A stretch of DNA of 49,448 nucleotides, taken from NCBI RefSeq assembly GCF_011516935.1, contig NZ_WOTF01000018.1, positions 1-49,448 of the forward strand, written 5' to 3'. Positions 23,127 to 31,593 of the stretch are shown piece by piece. Source of the DNA: Acetobacter farinalis. Its GTDB lineage: Bacteria > Pseudomonadota > Alphaproteobacteria > Acetobacterales > Acetobacteraceae. Position 1 is the first letter of the stretch. Every line of letters starts with the position of its first letter. A program made the position numbers and the translations under genes. Under the pieces are notes generated by a model. That model saw only the letters and a list, made by a program, of their open reading frames with translations. It was not told the origin of the DNA and ran no database searches.

Positions 23127-25316
23127 GTGTCTCGTAATGCCTGCCTTTTCGTTGTGCTTGGGATCGCGTTTGCCACCCCCCCACTTCTTGCGGCGGAGCC
23201 TGGTAAAAAGGATGCCCCTGAAAAATCCTTCCCACTCAGCAGGCATCAGGGGAAGGCCGCTACCCGCTCAGGGGCTGCGGAGGCGATCAATGTGCTGGGG
23301 CGGCGGATTTCCACGTCCGCGTCTTCTGCGACCAAAAGCAACACGCCCCTGATTGACACAGCTCAGTCTGTCTCCGTGATTACCCGGAATGAGATGAATG
23401 TGCGGGGTGTGCTCAGCCTCAATCAGGCTGTGCGCTATACGGCCGGTATCACCCCGGATCTCCGTGGCGGGATAGGCACGCGTTATGACCAGTTTCTTCT
23501 TCGTGGCTTCAGTGTTCCGACTTTTCTCGACGGGTTGAAAGTGCAGGACAGCCCGACGGGCTATGCCGTTGGCCAGACCGATACGTTCCGTCTGGAGCGG
23601 GTCGAACTGCTGAAAGGTCCTGCTTCCGCCCTGTATGGCCAGTCCAGCCCCGGTGGCCTTGCAGCTCTTTCCAGCAAACTGCCTACCGCCAATAGGCTTT
23701 ATGGCGGTGTGACCGCCACGGGTGGCATGTTTGACCTCTACCGTGTGGATGCGGATGCCGGTGGGTTTGCAACACAGAACGGCTCCGTGCGCTACCGCCT
23801 GTATGGAACAGTGAATGGCCAGCACACCCAATTGTCCAAAACGGGCAGTCGCCGCTTTTCCATAAGCCCGTCTGTCAGCTTTGGGGGGGATGGCCCGACC
23901 ACACTCACGCTTCTTGGTAATTACCAATATGACCCTGAAAGCGGCACTTATGGGGGTGTCCCGCTTGAGGGGTCACTCAAACCTGCGTCTTTTGGCTATC
24001 TGCCCGAAAACTTCTATGACGGTGACGTAGGCGTTGAGAAATTCAACCGTAAGCACGGTGCATTTACCTATATCTTTACCCACCGTTTCAATAACGACTG
24101 GAGCTTTCATTCGCGCGGCCGCTACGATGATATCAAGGTCGATCAAAGAAGCACCTATGATGCAGGCTATTACAGCAGCCCGGATACAGTGCCGCGCTAT
24201 GCATATGGAACGAACGAGCATGTGCATAATCTGGCGTTTGACAGCCAGTTCAAAGGGCATGTGAACACGGGCCCCCTGCGGCATACAATGCTGTTCGGTT
24301 ACGATTACATGTGGCAGCAGGCGGGAGAACTCTACAGTCAGGGAGATGCGCCGGACCTGAACGTGCTTAACCCTGATTCCCACATGGTTTTTCCGGATCA
24401 GGTGGTCGCGGCGCGGTATCGGGCGGCTTCGCACCAGATCGGGGCTTATGGTCAGGATGAAATTCAGTGGGGTGGGCTCATTCTCAACGGAAGCTTGCGG
24501 AACGACTGGTACCGCTCCCGTCAGATCGAGCGTTTAAGTGCTTCGGATACGCGCCAGCGTTCCAGCCAGATCACATGGCGTGCTTCGGGGTTGTATCACT
24601 TCAAGTTCGGTCTTTCTCCTTATATCAGCTACTCCACCTCGTTCCAGCCGCAGTCTGGTCTTGTTTCGGATGATGGCGGGAAAACAATGCGTCAGGCTGC
24701 CCCCTCCATCGGGAAACAGCTTGAAGGTGGGCTGAAATATCAGATTCCGCGAACACCTGTCCTCCTGACGGCCGCAGGCTTCCATATTGAACAGACCAAC
24801 GTTCTTGTTTCTGTTGGCAATCTGCCATACGGCACACAGAGTGGTAAGGTGCATTCCGACGGGTTTGAGTTTGAGGCCCATGCGGATGTCTACAAGGGAC
24901 TTCTTCTTACAGCGTCTGTCAGCATTCAGAAAGTGCATGATGATTCAACGGGAAAACCGTTGATTCAATCTGGAAAGGGGAATGCTTCGCTGTTTGCCTT
25001 CTACACCGTGCCATCAGGTTCCCTGAAAGGGTTCGGCTTTGGCGGCGGTATGCGGTACACAGCAAAGGCTTATGGTGGCGAGGCTGCTTTTGGCAGTGTG
25101 TGGGTGCCGCATTATGCGCTTTTTGATGGCTCCATCCGGTATGATCTGTCCAACCTCTCCCCTTCGCTTCATGGATGGACGGCGGCGGCCAGTGTCCGGA
25201 ACCTGTTTGATAGGCATTATGTGTCCAACTGCATGGCTTATGCCTCGTATGGTCAGGCATTCTGCTATTTTGGTGAACGGCGCAACGCGCAGGCAAGTAT
25301 CGGGTTTTCGTGGTGA
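23127..25316 (+). CDS. TonB-dependent siderophore receptor
   Basis: A 729-residue outer-membrane receptor that imports ferric siderophore with TonB energy. The signal peptide ends near residue 22 (LLAAE). A TonB box, AINVLG, lies at 53-58; the plug domain follows (SVSVITRNEM ... LRGF ... ELLKGPASALYG), and a 22-strand beta barrel fills the rest. The final residue is Trp after GFS, close to the usual terminal aromatic. The pattern fits FhuA/FpvA-type hydroxamate or catecholate receptors; the ligand cannot be told. The start is GTG at 23127, with GGGAG ten bases upstream. An ATG at 23122 is out of frame and would give a short peptide. The gene is under a Fur box and overlaps the PepSY gene. Confidence 0.92.
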   Translation: MSRNACLFVVLGIAFATPPLLAAEPGKKDAPEKSFPLSRHQGKAATRSGAAEAINVLGRRISTSASSATKSNTPLIDTAQSVSVITRNEMNVRGVLSLNQAVRYTAGITPDLRGGIGTRYDQFLLRGFSVPTFLDGLKVQDSPTGYAVGQTDTFRLERVELLKGPASALYGQSSPGGLAALSSKLPTANRLYGGVTATGGMFDLYRVDADAGGFATQNGSVRYRLYGTVNGQHTQLSKTGSRRFSISPSVSFGGDGPTTLTLLGNYQYDPESGTYGGVPLEGSLKPASFGYLPENFYDGDVGVEKFNRKHGAFTYIFTHRFNNDWSFHSRGRYDDIKVDQRSTYDAGYYSSPDTVPRYAYGTNEHVHNLAFDSQFKGHVNTGPLRHTMLFGYDYMWQQAGELYSQGDAPDLNVLNPDSHMVFPDQVVAARYRAASHQIGAYGQDEIQWGGLILNGSLRNDWYRSRQIERLSASDTRQRSSQITWRASGLYHFKFGLSPYISYSTSFQPQSGLVSDDGGKTMRQAAPSIGKQLEGGLKYQIPRTPVLLTAAGFHIEQTNVLVSVGNLPYGTQSGKVHSDGFEFEAHADVYKGLLLTASVSIQKVHDDSTGKPLIQSGKGNASLFAFYTVPSGSLKGFGFGGGMRYTAKAYGGEAAFGSVWVPHYALFDGSIRYDLSNLSPSLHGWTAAASVRNLFDRHYVSNCMAYASYGQAFCYFGERRNAQASIGFSW

Positions 25317-26929
25317 AATCTGCCGGAATTATCTTTCTCGCTTATCTCGGTGCGGCGCTTCTGAGTTTTCTTGCCGCGTACCTTCTGCCTGTCTCGCCAG
25401 CCAATGCCGCGGTGGCTGGAATACTGGTGGGGCTGGCCGTCTGGCCGGTTCTTGCCATGTTCGGCTTTGCCCATATACGCACCGGCTTTCGCGCCGCCAT
25501 GACACAGGTGCATGATATGGCTGGTATTTTCACCGGCTGGCTTATCTACGTAATGACGCTCTCCGGCACACTGAGTGTGTTTCGCTCCGAGATCAGCTTA
25601 TGGTCCCGCCCGGAGCTGAAGGAGGGGGCGGTGGACCCGGTCAGGGCTACCACGGCAGCACTCTCATGGCTCGGCGGCCATGCCCCGCATGCCTTGGCCT
25701 GGTATATTGCGCCTGCAACGGCACGCGCTCCGTTCACATGGGTCTCGTGGGAGGAAGGGGGCTTGTTTCACCAGCGCGCCCTCGATCCTGTGACAGGTTC
25801 ATCCGAAACTCTGCGGGACACAGTGGGGGGAGATTTTTTTTACCGTTTCCATTTTGAGCTTCAACTGCCCTATCCTTGGGGGCGCTTGCTGGCCGGGATT
25901 GGAGCGGTGGCGCTGGTGTTCGTACTTTTGACCGGCCTTGTGGCGCACAGACGAATTTTTCAGGATTTTTTTACCTTCAGGCCTAAAAAAGGGCAGCGTA
26001 GCTGGCTGGATGTCCATAATCTGGCGGGTGTGGCGGCCTTGCCGTTTCATCTCACTATCGCCTTTACCGGTGCAGTGACCTTGGCCACGCTTCTTATGCC
26101 CTGGGCCGGGTTGGCTCGTTATCCCGATACGGCGGCCTTCCAGAACGCACTGGTGCCGTCTCTTTCCCCAAGTGCACCCACAGGCACGGCAGGTGTACTG
26201 GCGCCTGTTGCGCCTGTTCTGGAGGAAGCGTCCCGGCGTTTGAAATCAGAAGGAATAAATCAGGTTTATGTCTACAACCCGTCCGACAGTGCGGCGACTA
26301 TTGTGATACTTGGTGGGAACAAGGACCGCATTGCATTCGATACGCATGTGCTGCGTTTTGATGGAAAAACGGGAAAACTTCTGGCGGATACACAGGAGAC
26401 ACGGCCCGCTGTTGCGGCGTTTGCCGTATTGTACGGGCTCCATATTGCGCATTTTGCACCGTCTGCCACACGATGGCTGTATTTTGGCTCAGGCGTCCTA
26501 CTGCTGCTTGTGACGGGCAGCGGGCTGAGATTATGGATCAGGCGCCGCCTGAGGCGGGGGGAGTCACGCCATCTTGTCCTGCTTGAGCGCGCGAATGTCG
26601 GGGTGGTGGCGGGCACTCCCATTGCGTTCATAGCGTTCTTTCTGGCCAATCGCCTGCTGCCCGTTGCGCTGCACGATCGGGCAGCGCGGGAGGTTCAGAT
26701 CGTTTTTGCCGTGTGGGGGCTGCTGGTGTTGGCTGCGCTGGTTTTGCCTGCCCGGAAAGCCTGGAGGATTTTTTCCATTCTGGCTGCGCTGGCTCTTGGC
26801 GGTGTGGCCCTGCTCAGTGCTCCGTGGGCGCGGAGTGTGGAGTGCGGTGTTTCTCTTGTTTCACTGTTTCTGGCGGGCTGTTGTGTCATGGCATTCCGTT
26901 CCTTGGGGGCGGCTGATGGCAGGGTATGA
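25313..26929 (+). CDS. PepSY-associated TM protein (probable ferric-siderophore reductase)
   Basis: A 538-residue inner-membrane protein of the PepSY_TM family. Several membrane helices are visible near both ends, with a periplasmic domain between them. His residues in helices (VHDMAG near 67, FHFELQLPYPWGRLL, LDVHNLAG, LPFHLTIAF) are candidates for heme binding. In other bacteria such proteins (FoxB/FsqB-like) accompany siderophore receptors and are thought to reduce ferric siderophores. The GTG start overlaps the receptor's stop (GTGA), so translation is coupled; a second GTG one codon upstream is equally possible. Confidence 0.85.
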   Translation: MKSAGIIFLAYLGAALLSFLAAYLLPVSPANAAVAGILVGLAVWPVLAMFGFAHIRTGFRAAMTQVHDMAGIFTGWLIYVMTLSGTLSVFRSEISLWSRPELKEGAVDPVRATTAALSWLGGHAPHALAWYIAPATARAPFTWVSWEEGGLFHQRALDPVTGSSETLRDTVGGDFFYRFHFELQLPYPWGRLLAGIGAVALVFVLLTGLVAHRRIFQDFFTFRPKKGQRSWLDVHNLAGVAALPFHLTIAFTGAVTLATLLMPWAGLARYPDTAAFQNALVPSLSPSAPTGTAGVLAPVAPVLEEASRRLKSEGINQVYVYNPSDSAATIVILGGNKDRIAFDTHVLRFDGKTGKLLADTQETRPAVAAFAVLYGLHIAHFAPSATRWLYFGSGVLLLLVTGSGLRLWIRRRLRRGESRHLVLLERANVGVVAGTPIAFIAFFLANRLLPVALHDRAAREVQIVFAVWGLLVLAALVLPARKAWRIFSILAALALGGVALLSAPWARSVECGVSLVSLFLAGCCVMAFRSLGAADGRV

Positions 26930-27185
26930 TGCGTTTTGCCTGACCCTCGAATGCTCTGCTGTTTTCCTTATATCCGTGCGGCATCGTGGCGCAGGGTGGG
27001 CAGGCGTTGCCTTGTTGGCCGCCAGTCTGGGGCTTGCGGTGATGAAAACAGGAAACGCGGCGTTCAGCGTTATTTTCTGGGTTCTTGCCGCAGGTTTCGC
27101 GGTGCTTATGAGCGCTCTTGTGCGCACGGCGCGCCTGCTGCTTCGCTCAGGCAGCCCTGAAGTCAGCGCTCCGTTCCGGGGATGA
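26916..27185 (+). CDS. DUF3325-like small membrane protein
   Basis: An 89-residue protein with three hydrophobic helices. The ATG at 26916 overlaps the last 14 bases of the PepSY gene, and GGGGGC precedes it. Its size, its RHRGAGWAG segment after helix 1, and its place after a TonB receptor and PepSY protein fit the DUF3325 family of iron-uptake membrane proteins. The open frame begins at 26664, but the part before 26916 lies inside the PepSY gene. The exact role is unknown; a helper of the reductase is an inference. Confidence 0.68.
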   Translation: MAGYDAFCLTLECSAVFLISVRHRGAGWAGVALLAASLGLAVMKTGNAAFSVIFWVLAAGFAVLMSALVRTARLLLRSGSPEVSAPFRG

Positions 27186-27220
27186 TGCCTGTGGCGGAGG
27201 TAGGCTGAACGCCCAACCCG

Positions 27221-28069
27221 CTACCGCTCGGCAAACTGCTCCACTAGTTCCGTAAAGCGTTTTGGGGCATCGATATGCACCCAGTGGCCTGCGCCGCTGA
27301 TGGTCTCCAGCGTGTAATGCGGGAACAGGCGACGCATGGCGGGATAGTTGTGCGGCTGGATGTAGGGGGAAATTTCACCCCGGATAAACAGGGTCGGGCC
27401 GGAGTAGTGCGTGCCCGGCGGCAGTTCCGGCCAGCCTGTGATGGTGGGCAGGGCAGACATGATTTCTGAAAGCCCGATACTCCATCCGGGGTTTTCACCC
27501 AGACGCATGTTCTGCACCATCATCTGTCGGACAGCCTCACCGGGAATCAGCGGGCGGAGCAGGGCATCCGCTCCCGCGCGGTCCAGTGTCGGCGGGAAAT
27601 CGAGCGTCTCCAGTTCCGCGGGCACATCCATCCGGGTGAAGCCACCCTCACCGGGGGCGATATCCGCCACCAGCAGGCTGTGCACCAGCTCCGGGTGGCG
27701 CAGGGCGAGCATCATGGCGGTCTTGCCGCCCATGGAGTGGCCCAGCAGCATGGCGGGCAGGGCGTTATGGTGTTCGAGTGTTTCGCGCACATCATCCGCC
27801 ATAAGCTCGAAGCTCATGGGGCCGTGGGGGCTGTCCCCATGGTTGCGCAGGTCCAGCGCCAGCGTGCGGCGCGTGGCAGCTAGCCTGCGCTGCACAAAGC
27901 CCAGATTACGCGCCCGGCCAAACAGCCCGTGCAGCAGAACAACCGGGGGAAGGGTCTTTGCCTCGGAGGACGCTTCGGGGCCCCGTTCAATCACGTTCAG
28001 CAGCACAGTGCGTTTTATCCTTTCAAAAACAAAGGTCTGGGGGACAGGTCTGGCGGAACTTTCGCCCAT
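27221..28069 (-). CDS. Alpha/beta hydrolase (YbfF-like esterase)
   Basis: A 282-residue soluble serine esterase. The oxyanion motif LLHGLFG (49-55), the DLRNHGDSPHG segment, the nucleophile elbow GHSMGG (near 108-113) and the catalytic His in GAGHWVH near the C-terminus are in order. The loop DLRNHG is a hallmark of the YbfF group, which act on short-chain acyl esters or acyl-CoA and whose physiological substrate is unclear. The ATG at 28069 is preceded only by GGCGGGA. It is divergent from the universal stress protein gene. Confidence 0.85.
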   Translation of the reverse strand: MGESSARPVPQTFVFERIKRTVLLNVIERGPEASSEAKTLPPVVLLHGLFGRARNLGFVQRRLAATRRTLALDLRNHGDSPHGPMSFELMADDVRETLEHHNALPAMLLGHSMGGKTAMMLALRHPELVHSLLVADIAPGEGGFTRMDVPAELETLDFPPTLDRAGADALLRPLIPGEAVRQMMVQNMRLGENPGWSIGLSEIMSALPTITGWPELPPGTHYSGPTLFIRGEISPYIQPHNYPAMRRLFPHYTLETISGAGHWVHIDAPKRFTELVEQFAER

Positions 28070-28265
28070 CTTCCCGCCAAAGGCGAGGGGGTGGGGGCGC
28101 TTTCTCCATCACCTTCCTGAGAGATGAGGCGTATTGTGCGCCGCAGCGCTTCCGCGCCGGGAACTTTTGCGTGGGTCAAGATTTGAAACCACATCGTCTC
28201 TCTGTGGCAGCCTTTTCTGCCCTTCTGTAACAGTGGGGACGGAAGAAGAATGAAGGACGGTTTTT

Positions 28266-29081
28266 ATGCAGCGCTGCCTTGTTATTCTCAACCAGCCCGA
28301 TCAGGCGGAGGTCCTGCTCTCTCTGGCGGCTTCTCTCGTCAAGCGGACGGGTGGAGACCGGATTGATGTACTGGCAGCGCGTGAACCGCCGGAAAACGCG
28401 GCTGGCTCCGTGGGGCTGACAGATGAGAGCATTTTTGTCATGCGTCAGGACCAGCGGGACTGGGCCGCCAGCCTGCATGCCACGTTTCATACCTGGCTGG
28501 AGAAGGAATATGGCTCCCCCGCCGAGCGTCTTTCGGCCGTGGAAGTGAACTGGCTGGATCCGGAAATTGCCGTGGAACGGATTATCAACGGATATGGTCG
28601 GGATGCCGGGTTGATCATCATGGGCTTTCCTGACCCGCGGGATAGTGACCAGAAGCAGCGTGCTCTCCGTTCTGCCATTTTTGAGACAGGCCGCCCCGTC
28701 CTGCTGGTTCCTCCCTTCTGGGACCGCCCCTGCGGGCAGCGTGTGCTGATGGCATGGCGCAATGCCCCCTGCGCCCGCCGGGCCTTTGCCTCTGCACGTA
28801 TTTTTCTGCCGCAGGCGGAGAAGGTAACGGTGCTGACTGCGGAGGGCGATGTTTTTCCGGCGGATCTTCTGCCGGGAGTAACGTTTGACACACAGTCTCT
28901 CCCCTACCGGCACGGGGCCGATGCCGTGGCGCAGCAGGTGCTGGATACTGTGCGGGAAGAGCAGGCGGACCTGCTGGTCATGGGCGGGTACCAGCATGGC
29001 ATGCTGTATAACCGCATCATGGGCAGCGTGACGGATTATGTGCTCAAGCGTCCCGATATTCCGGTCCTGTTGCAGCATTAG
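28266..29081 (+). CDS. Universal stress protein, two UspA-type domains
   Basis: A 271-residue cytoplasmic protein with two tandem Usp folds. The N-terminal half (about 1-145) ends in PVLLVPP, and the C-terminal half ends in a nucleotide-binding pattern (GGYQHGMLYNRIMGSV followed by PVLLQ). This two-domain layout is common in alpha- and betaproteobacteria; Usp proteins help survival under stress, and no specific partner is visible here. AAGGACGG lies shortly before the ATG. The 196-base gap on its left is a divergent promoter region. Confidence 0.87.
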   Translation: MQRCLVILNQPDQAEVLLSLAASLVKRTGGDRIDVLAAREPPENAAGSVGLTDESIFVMRQDQRDWAASLHATFHTWLEKEYGSPAERLSAVEVNWLDPEIAVERIINGYGRDAGLIIMGFPDPRDSDQKQRALRSAIFETGRPVLLVPPFWDRPCGQRVLMAWRNAPCARRAFASARIFLPQAEKVTVLTAEGDVFPADLLPGVTFDTQSLPYRHGADAVAQQVLDTVREEQADLLVMGGYQHGMLYNRIMGSVTDYVLKRPDIPVLLQH

Positions 29082-29171
29082 AGGCCGTTTGAAACAGTTT
29101 GTTAACAAACCTCGCGGAAAAGCGCGCGGTGCCGTGTAGGAGAGAGCGCTCCTTTTTGCTAAAGCGGGCCG

Positions 29172-31520
29172 ATGGATATGCCCTTTTCCCGCCCGGCCCT
29201 GCGCCACTGGCCACGCTGGCACGTTGCGCTGCTGGTGCTGCTGCCGGTTCTTGTTCATCTGCCGGAACTGGTGGGCCCTGCCTTGTTCGGGCAGATGACG
29301 TCCGACCCGCTTTCCGTGCTCTCCGTGGCCACCACCACCCGGCGGGACTGGCTGGAAGGCGGCCTGCTGCCCGGCCTGCCCGGATGGATAGATGGCTGTG
29401 CCGGGGTGATTGTTCAGGCTCTGGGGCATCTTGTGGCCTCAGACTGGCGGCAGGGTGTGCTGCCATGGTGGAACCCCTATAGCGGCGTGGGCATGCCGCT
29501 GGCGGGTGAGTATCAGCCCGCTGCATTTTTCCTGCCGTTTGTTCTGTTGCTTGGCTTTCCCGGTGGGGTGCTGCTGCTGAAAATTGCGTTGCAGACCGTG
29601 GCGGGGTTGGCCATGTACGCCTTCCTGCGGGCGCTGCATCTGGACAGGCGGGCCGTGCTGGTGGGCGCGCTGCTGTATGCCTTTAATGGCACCTATGCCT
29701 GGGCTTCTGATGGCCCCAGCCAACCACTGGCGTTTTTGCCACTGGTGCTGTTCGGGATCGAGCGCGCCAGAACCCATACTGGCGCAGGCGGGTGGGGCTG
29801 GCTGACGGTGGGGCTGGCCTACCTCCTGCTTTCGGGTTTCCCGGAAACAGCATTTTTGGTGGGCACGCTCGCGCTGTGCTGGGCCGTTTTGCGGCTGGTG
29901 CAGCAGCCTGTTCCGGCGCGTGTGCCGTATGCGCTGCGCATCATGGCGGGTGGATGTGCGGCCCTGCTTCTGGCCGCGCCGCAGCTTGTGGCCTTTGCGG
30001 ATTTTCTGCGGGAAGCATGGGTCGGCCCGCATGCGGGTGTGCTGGATGCCGCACTCCCTCGGGCAAGCTGGGTCATGGCGCTTTTCCCTTATATCAACGG
30101 GCTGTTTTTTTATGGCGGTGCCGGACAGTTCGGAGCGTGGTGGGCCATGGGGGGCTATGTCGGGCTGGTGGTGCCCTGGCTGGCGCTTGTGGCGCTGGCA
30201 GGCAAGCGCGAACGGGCCGCACGGTTTATGCTCGCGGGCTATGTTCTGGTGTGCATGGGCAAGCAGGCCAACTTGCCGGTAATAACCGGACTGGTGGACC
30301 TGCTGCCCGGTGTGGGTCGCACCATTTTCTACCGGCTGTGTTTTCCGGCCGAACAGGCGGCTCTTCTCCTGCTGGCGGTGTTCGCGCTGGATGACCTGTT
30401 CAGTCTGCCTGCGTCATTCTCTTCCATGCAGAGACGAATGGTTTTCAGGCAGCCGGTCCTGTGCGCCAGTGTTGCGCTGGGTGTGGTGGCGTTTGGCGCG
30501 TGGCGCCTGAATGCGCCCACGCGGGCTGCCCTTGCGGGGTATGCGCATGGTCCTGTTCCAACATGGGGGTATGAAGCCGCGTCTCTCCTGCTGGGGTGCG
30601 GAGCTGTGGCGCTGTGTGCGGCAGGGATGCTCGGCGTGGGCCGCTGGCAGTCCGCGCGAGCACGCGTGGCGCTGGTGTGCAGTGGCGTACTGGGGGAGGC
30701 GCTTGTCTTGTTCTGTGTGCCGCTGCTGTGCGTACGTGCGCCACTGCCACGCAATACCGCCTTGCTGGAAACAGTGCAGCGAGAACTGGGTTTGCAGCGT
30801 TTTGTTACCATGGGGGTGATCGCGCCCAACTATGGCGCGTATTTTCGTCTGCCGTCCCTGAATCATAATGGTGTGCCCATGCCGAGCGCGTGGATTGAGC
30901 GCATGCGCCGTGATTTCGGGCCGGAGGTGGACCCGGTGACATTTGATGGCATTACGCCAAACCGCCCGGATGGCCAGTTTTTTCTGGCGGAAACCTTGAC
31001 GAAAAAACCACAGATTTTTGAAAAACTGGGTGTTGCTCTGGCGCTGGTGCCGCATGGGTTTTCTATGACCGGGAGCGAGGCGCTTCCTCCTGAACAGAAG
31101 CTGAAACTGCTCTATTCCGACCAGACCGCCGATGTATACCGCCTGCCGCATGCGGCCCCGTATTTTGAGGCGGGCCCCGGCTGCACCGTGCGGGCGGAGA
31201 GCCAGACGGTGGCGCATACAGTGTGCGCTGCACCGTCTTTCCTGATCCGGCGTGAACTGATGATGTCCGGCTGGACCGCGCGTGTGGAGGCCGTGCAGAC
31301 ACAGACCGTGGTGCCTGCGTTTGATGAAGCCCTGTTTGAGCGCATTCCCCTGCCAGCGGGACCGGCGGATATCCGTTTCAGTTTCACGCCGCCGTTCATG
31401 GCCTGGGGATGGGCCGGATTTCTGCTTGGATTGCTGATGCTGGGTGCGGGCTTTGTGGGCGGCAGGCCGATGCGGGGTGGGGTGGTGGCCCTAAGGAGAT
31501 CTGGGGGCGCTTCAGAATAA
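29172..31520 (+). CDS. YfhO-like multi-span membrane protein
   Basis: A 782-residue inner-membrane protein with about 12 hydrophobic helices and a large soluble C-terminal region (about 560-740). An early exposed loop holds the TSDPLSVLSV and PWWNPYSGVGMPLAG segments, like those of YfhO and related GT-C fold glycosyltransferases, which transfer sugars from polyprenyl-phosphate donors to cell-surface polymers. The two GT2-type genes nearby could supply the donor. The acceptor is unknown. The N-terminus has an alternative start context (CGGGCCG) of moderate quality. Confidence 0.72.
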   Translation: MDMPFSRPALRHWPRWHVALLVLLPVLVHLPELVGPALFGQMTSDPLSVLSVATTTRRDWLEGGLLPGLPGWIDGCAGVIVQALGHLVASDWRQGVLPWWNPYSGVGMPLAGEYQPAAFFLPFVLLLGFPGGVLLLKIALQTVAGLAMYAFLRALHLDRRAVLVGALLYAFNGTYAWASDGPSQPLAFLPLVLFGIERARTHTGAGGWGWLTVGLAYLLLSGFPETAFLVGTLALCWAVLRLVQQPVPARVPYALRIMAGGCAALLLAAPQLVAFADFLREAWVGPHAGVLDAALPRASWVMALFPYINGLFFYGGAGQFGAWWAMGGYVGLVVPWLALVALAGKRERAARFMLAGYVLVCMGKQANLPVITGLVDLLPGVGRTIFYRLCFPAEQAALLLLAVFALDDLFSLPASFSSMQRRMVFRQPVLCASVALGVVAFGAWRLNAPTRAALAGYAHGPVPTWGYEAASLLLGCGAVALCAAGMLGVGRWQSARARVALVCSGVLGEALVLFCVPLLCVRAPLPRNTALLETVQRELGLQRFVTMGVIAPNYGAYFRLPSLNHNGVPMPSAWIERMRRDFGPEVDPVTFDGITPNRPDGQFFLAETLTKKPQIFEKLGVALALVPHGFSMTGSEALPPEQKLKLLYSDQTADVYRLPHAAPYFEAGPGCTVRAESQTVAHTVCAAPSFLIRRELMMSGWTARVEAVQTQTVVPAFDEALFERIPLPAGPADIRFSFTPPFMAWGWAGFLLGLLMLGAGFVGGRPMRGGVVALRRSGGASE

Positions 31521-31552
31521 AGGAGATGCTGTGCTGCGTGTCCAAAGAGTAT

Positions 31553-31593
31553 GGGCCGGAGGGTGTGATACGCATCCGGCCCGGATTTTGTTT
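31553..31593 (+). terminator. Terminator after the YfhO-like gene
   Basis: GGGCCGGA (31553-31560) pairs with TCCGGCCC (31575-31582), followed by TTTTGTTT. It lies 33 bases past the stop, between convergent genes. Confidence 0.65.
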
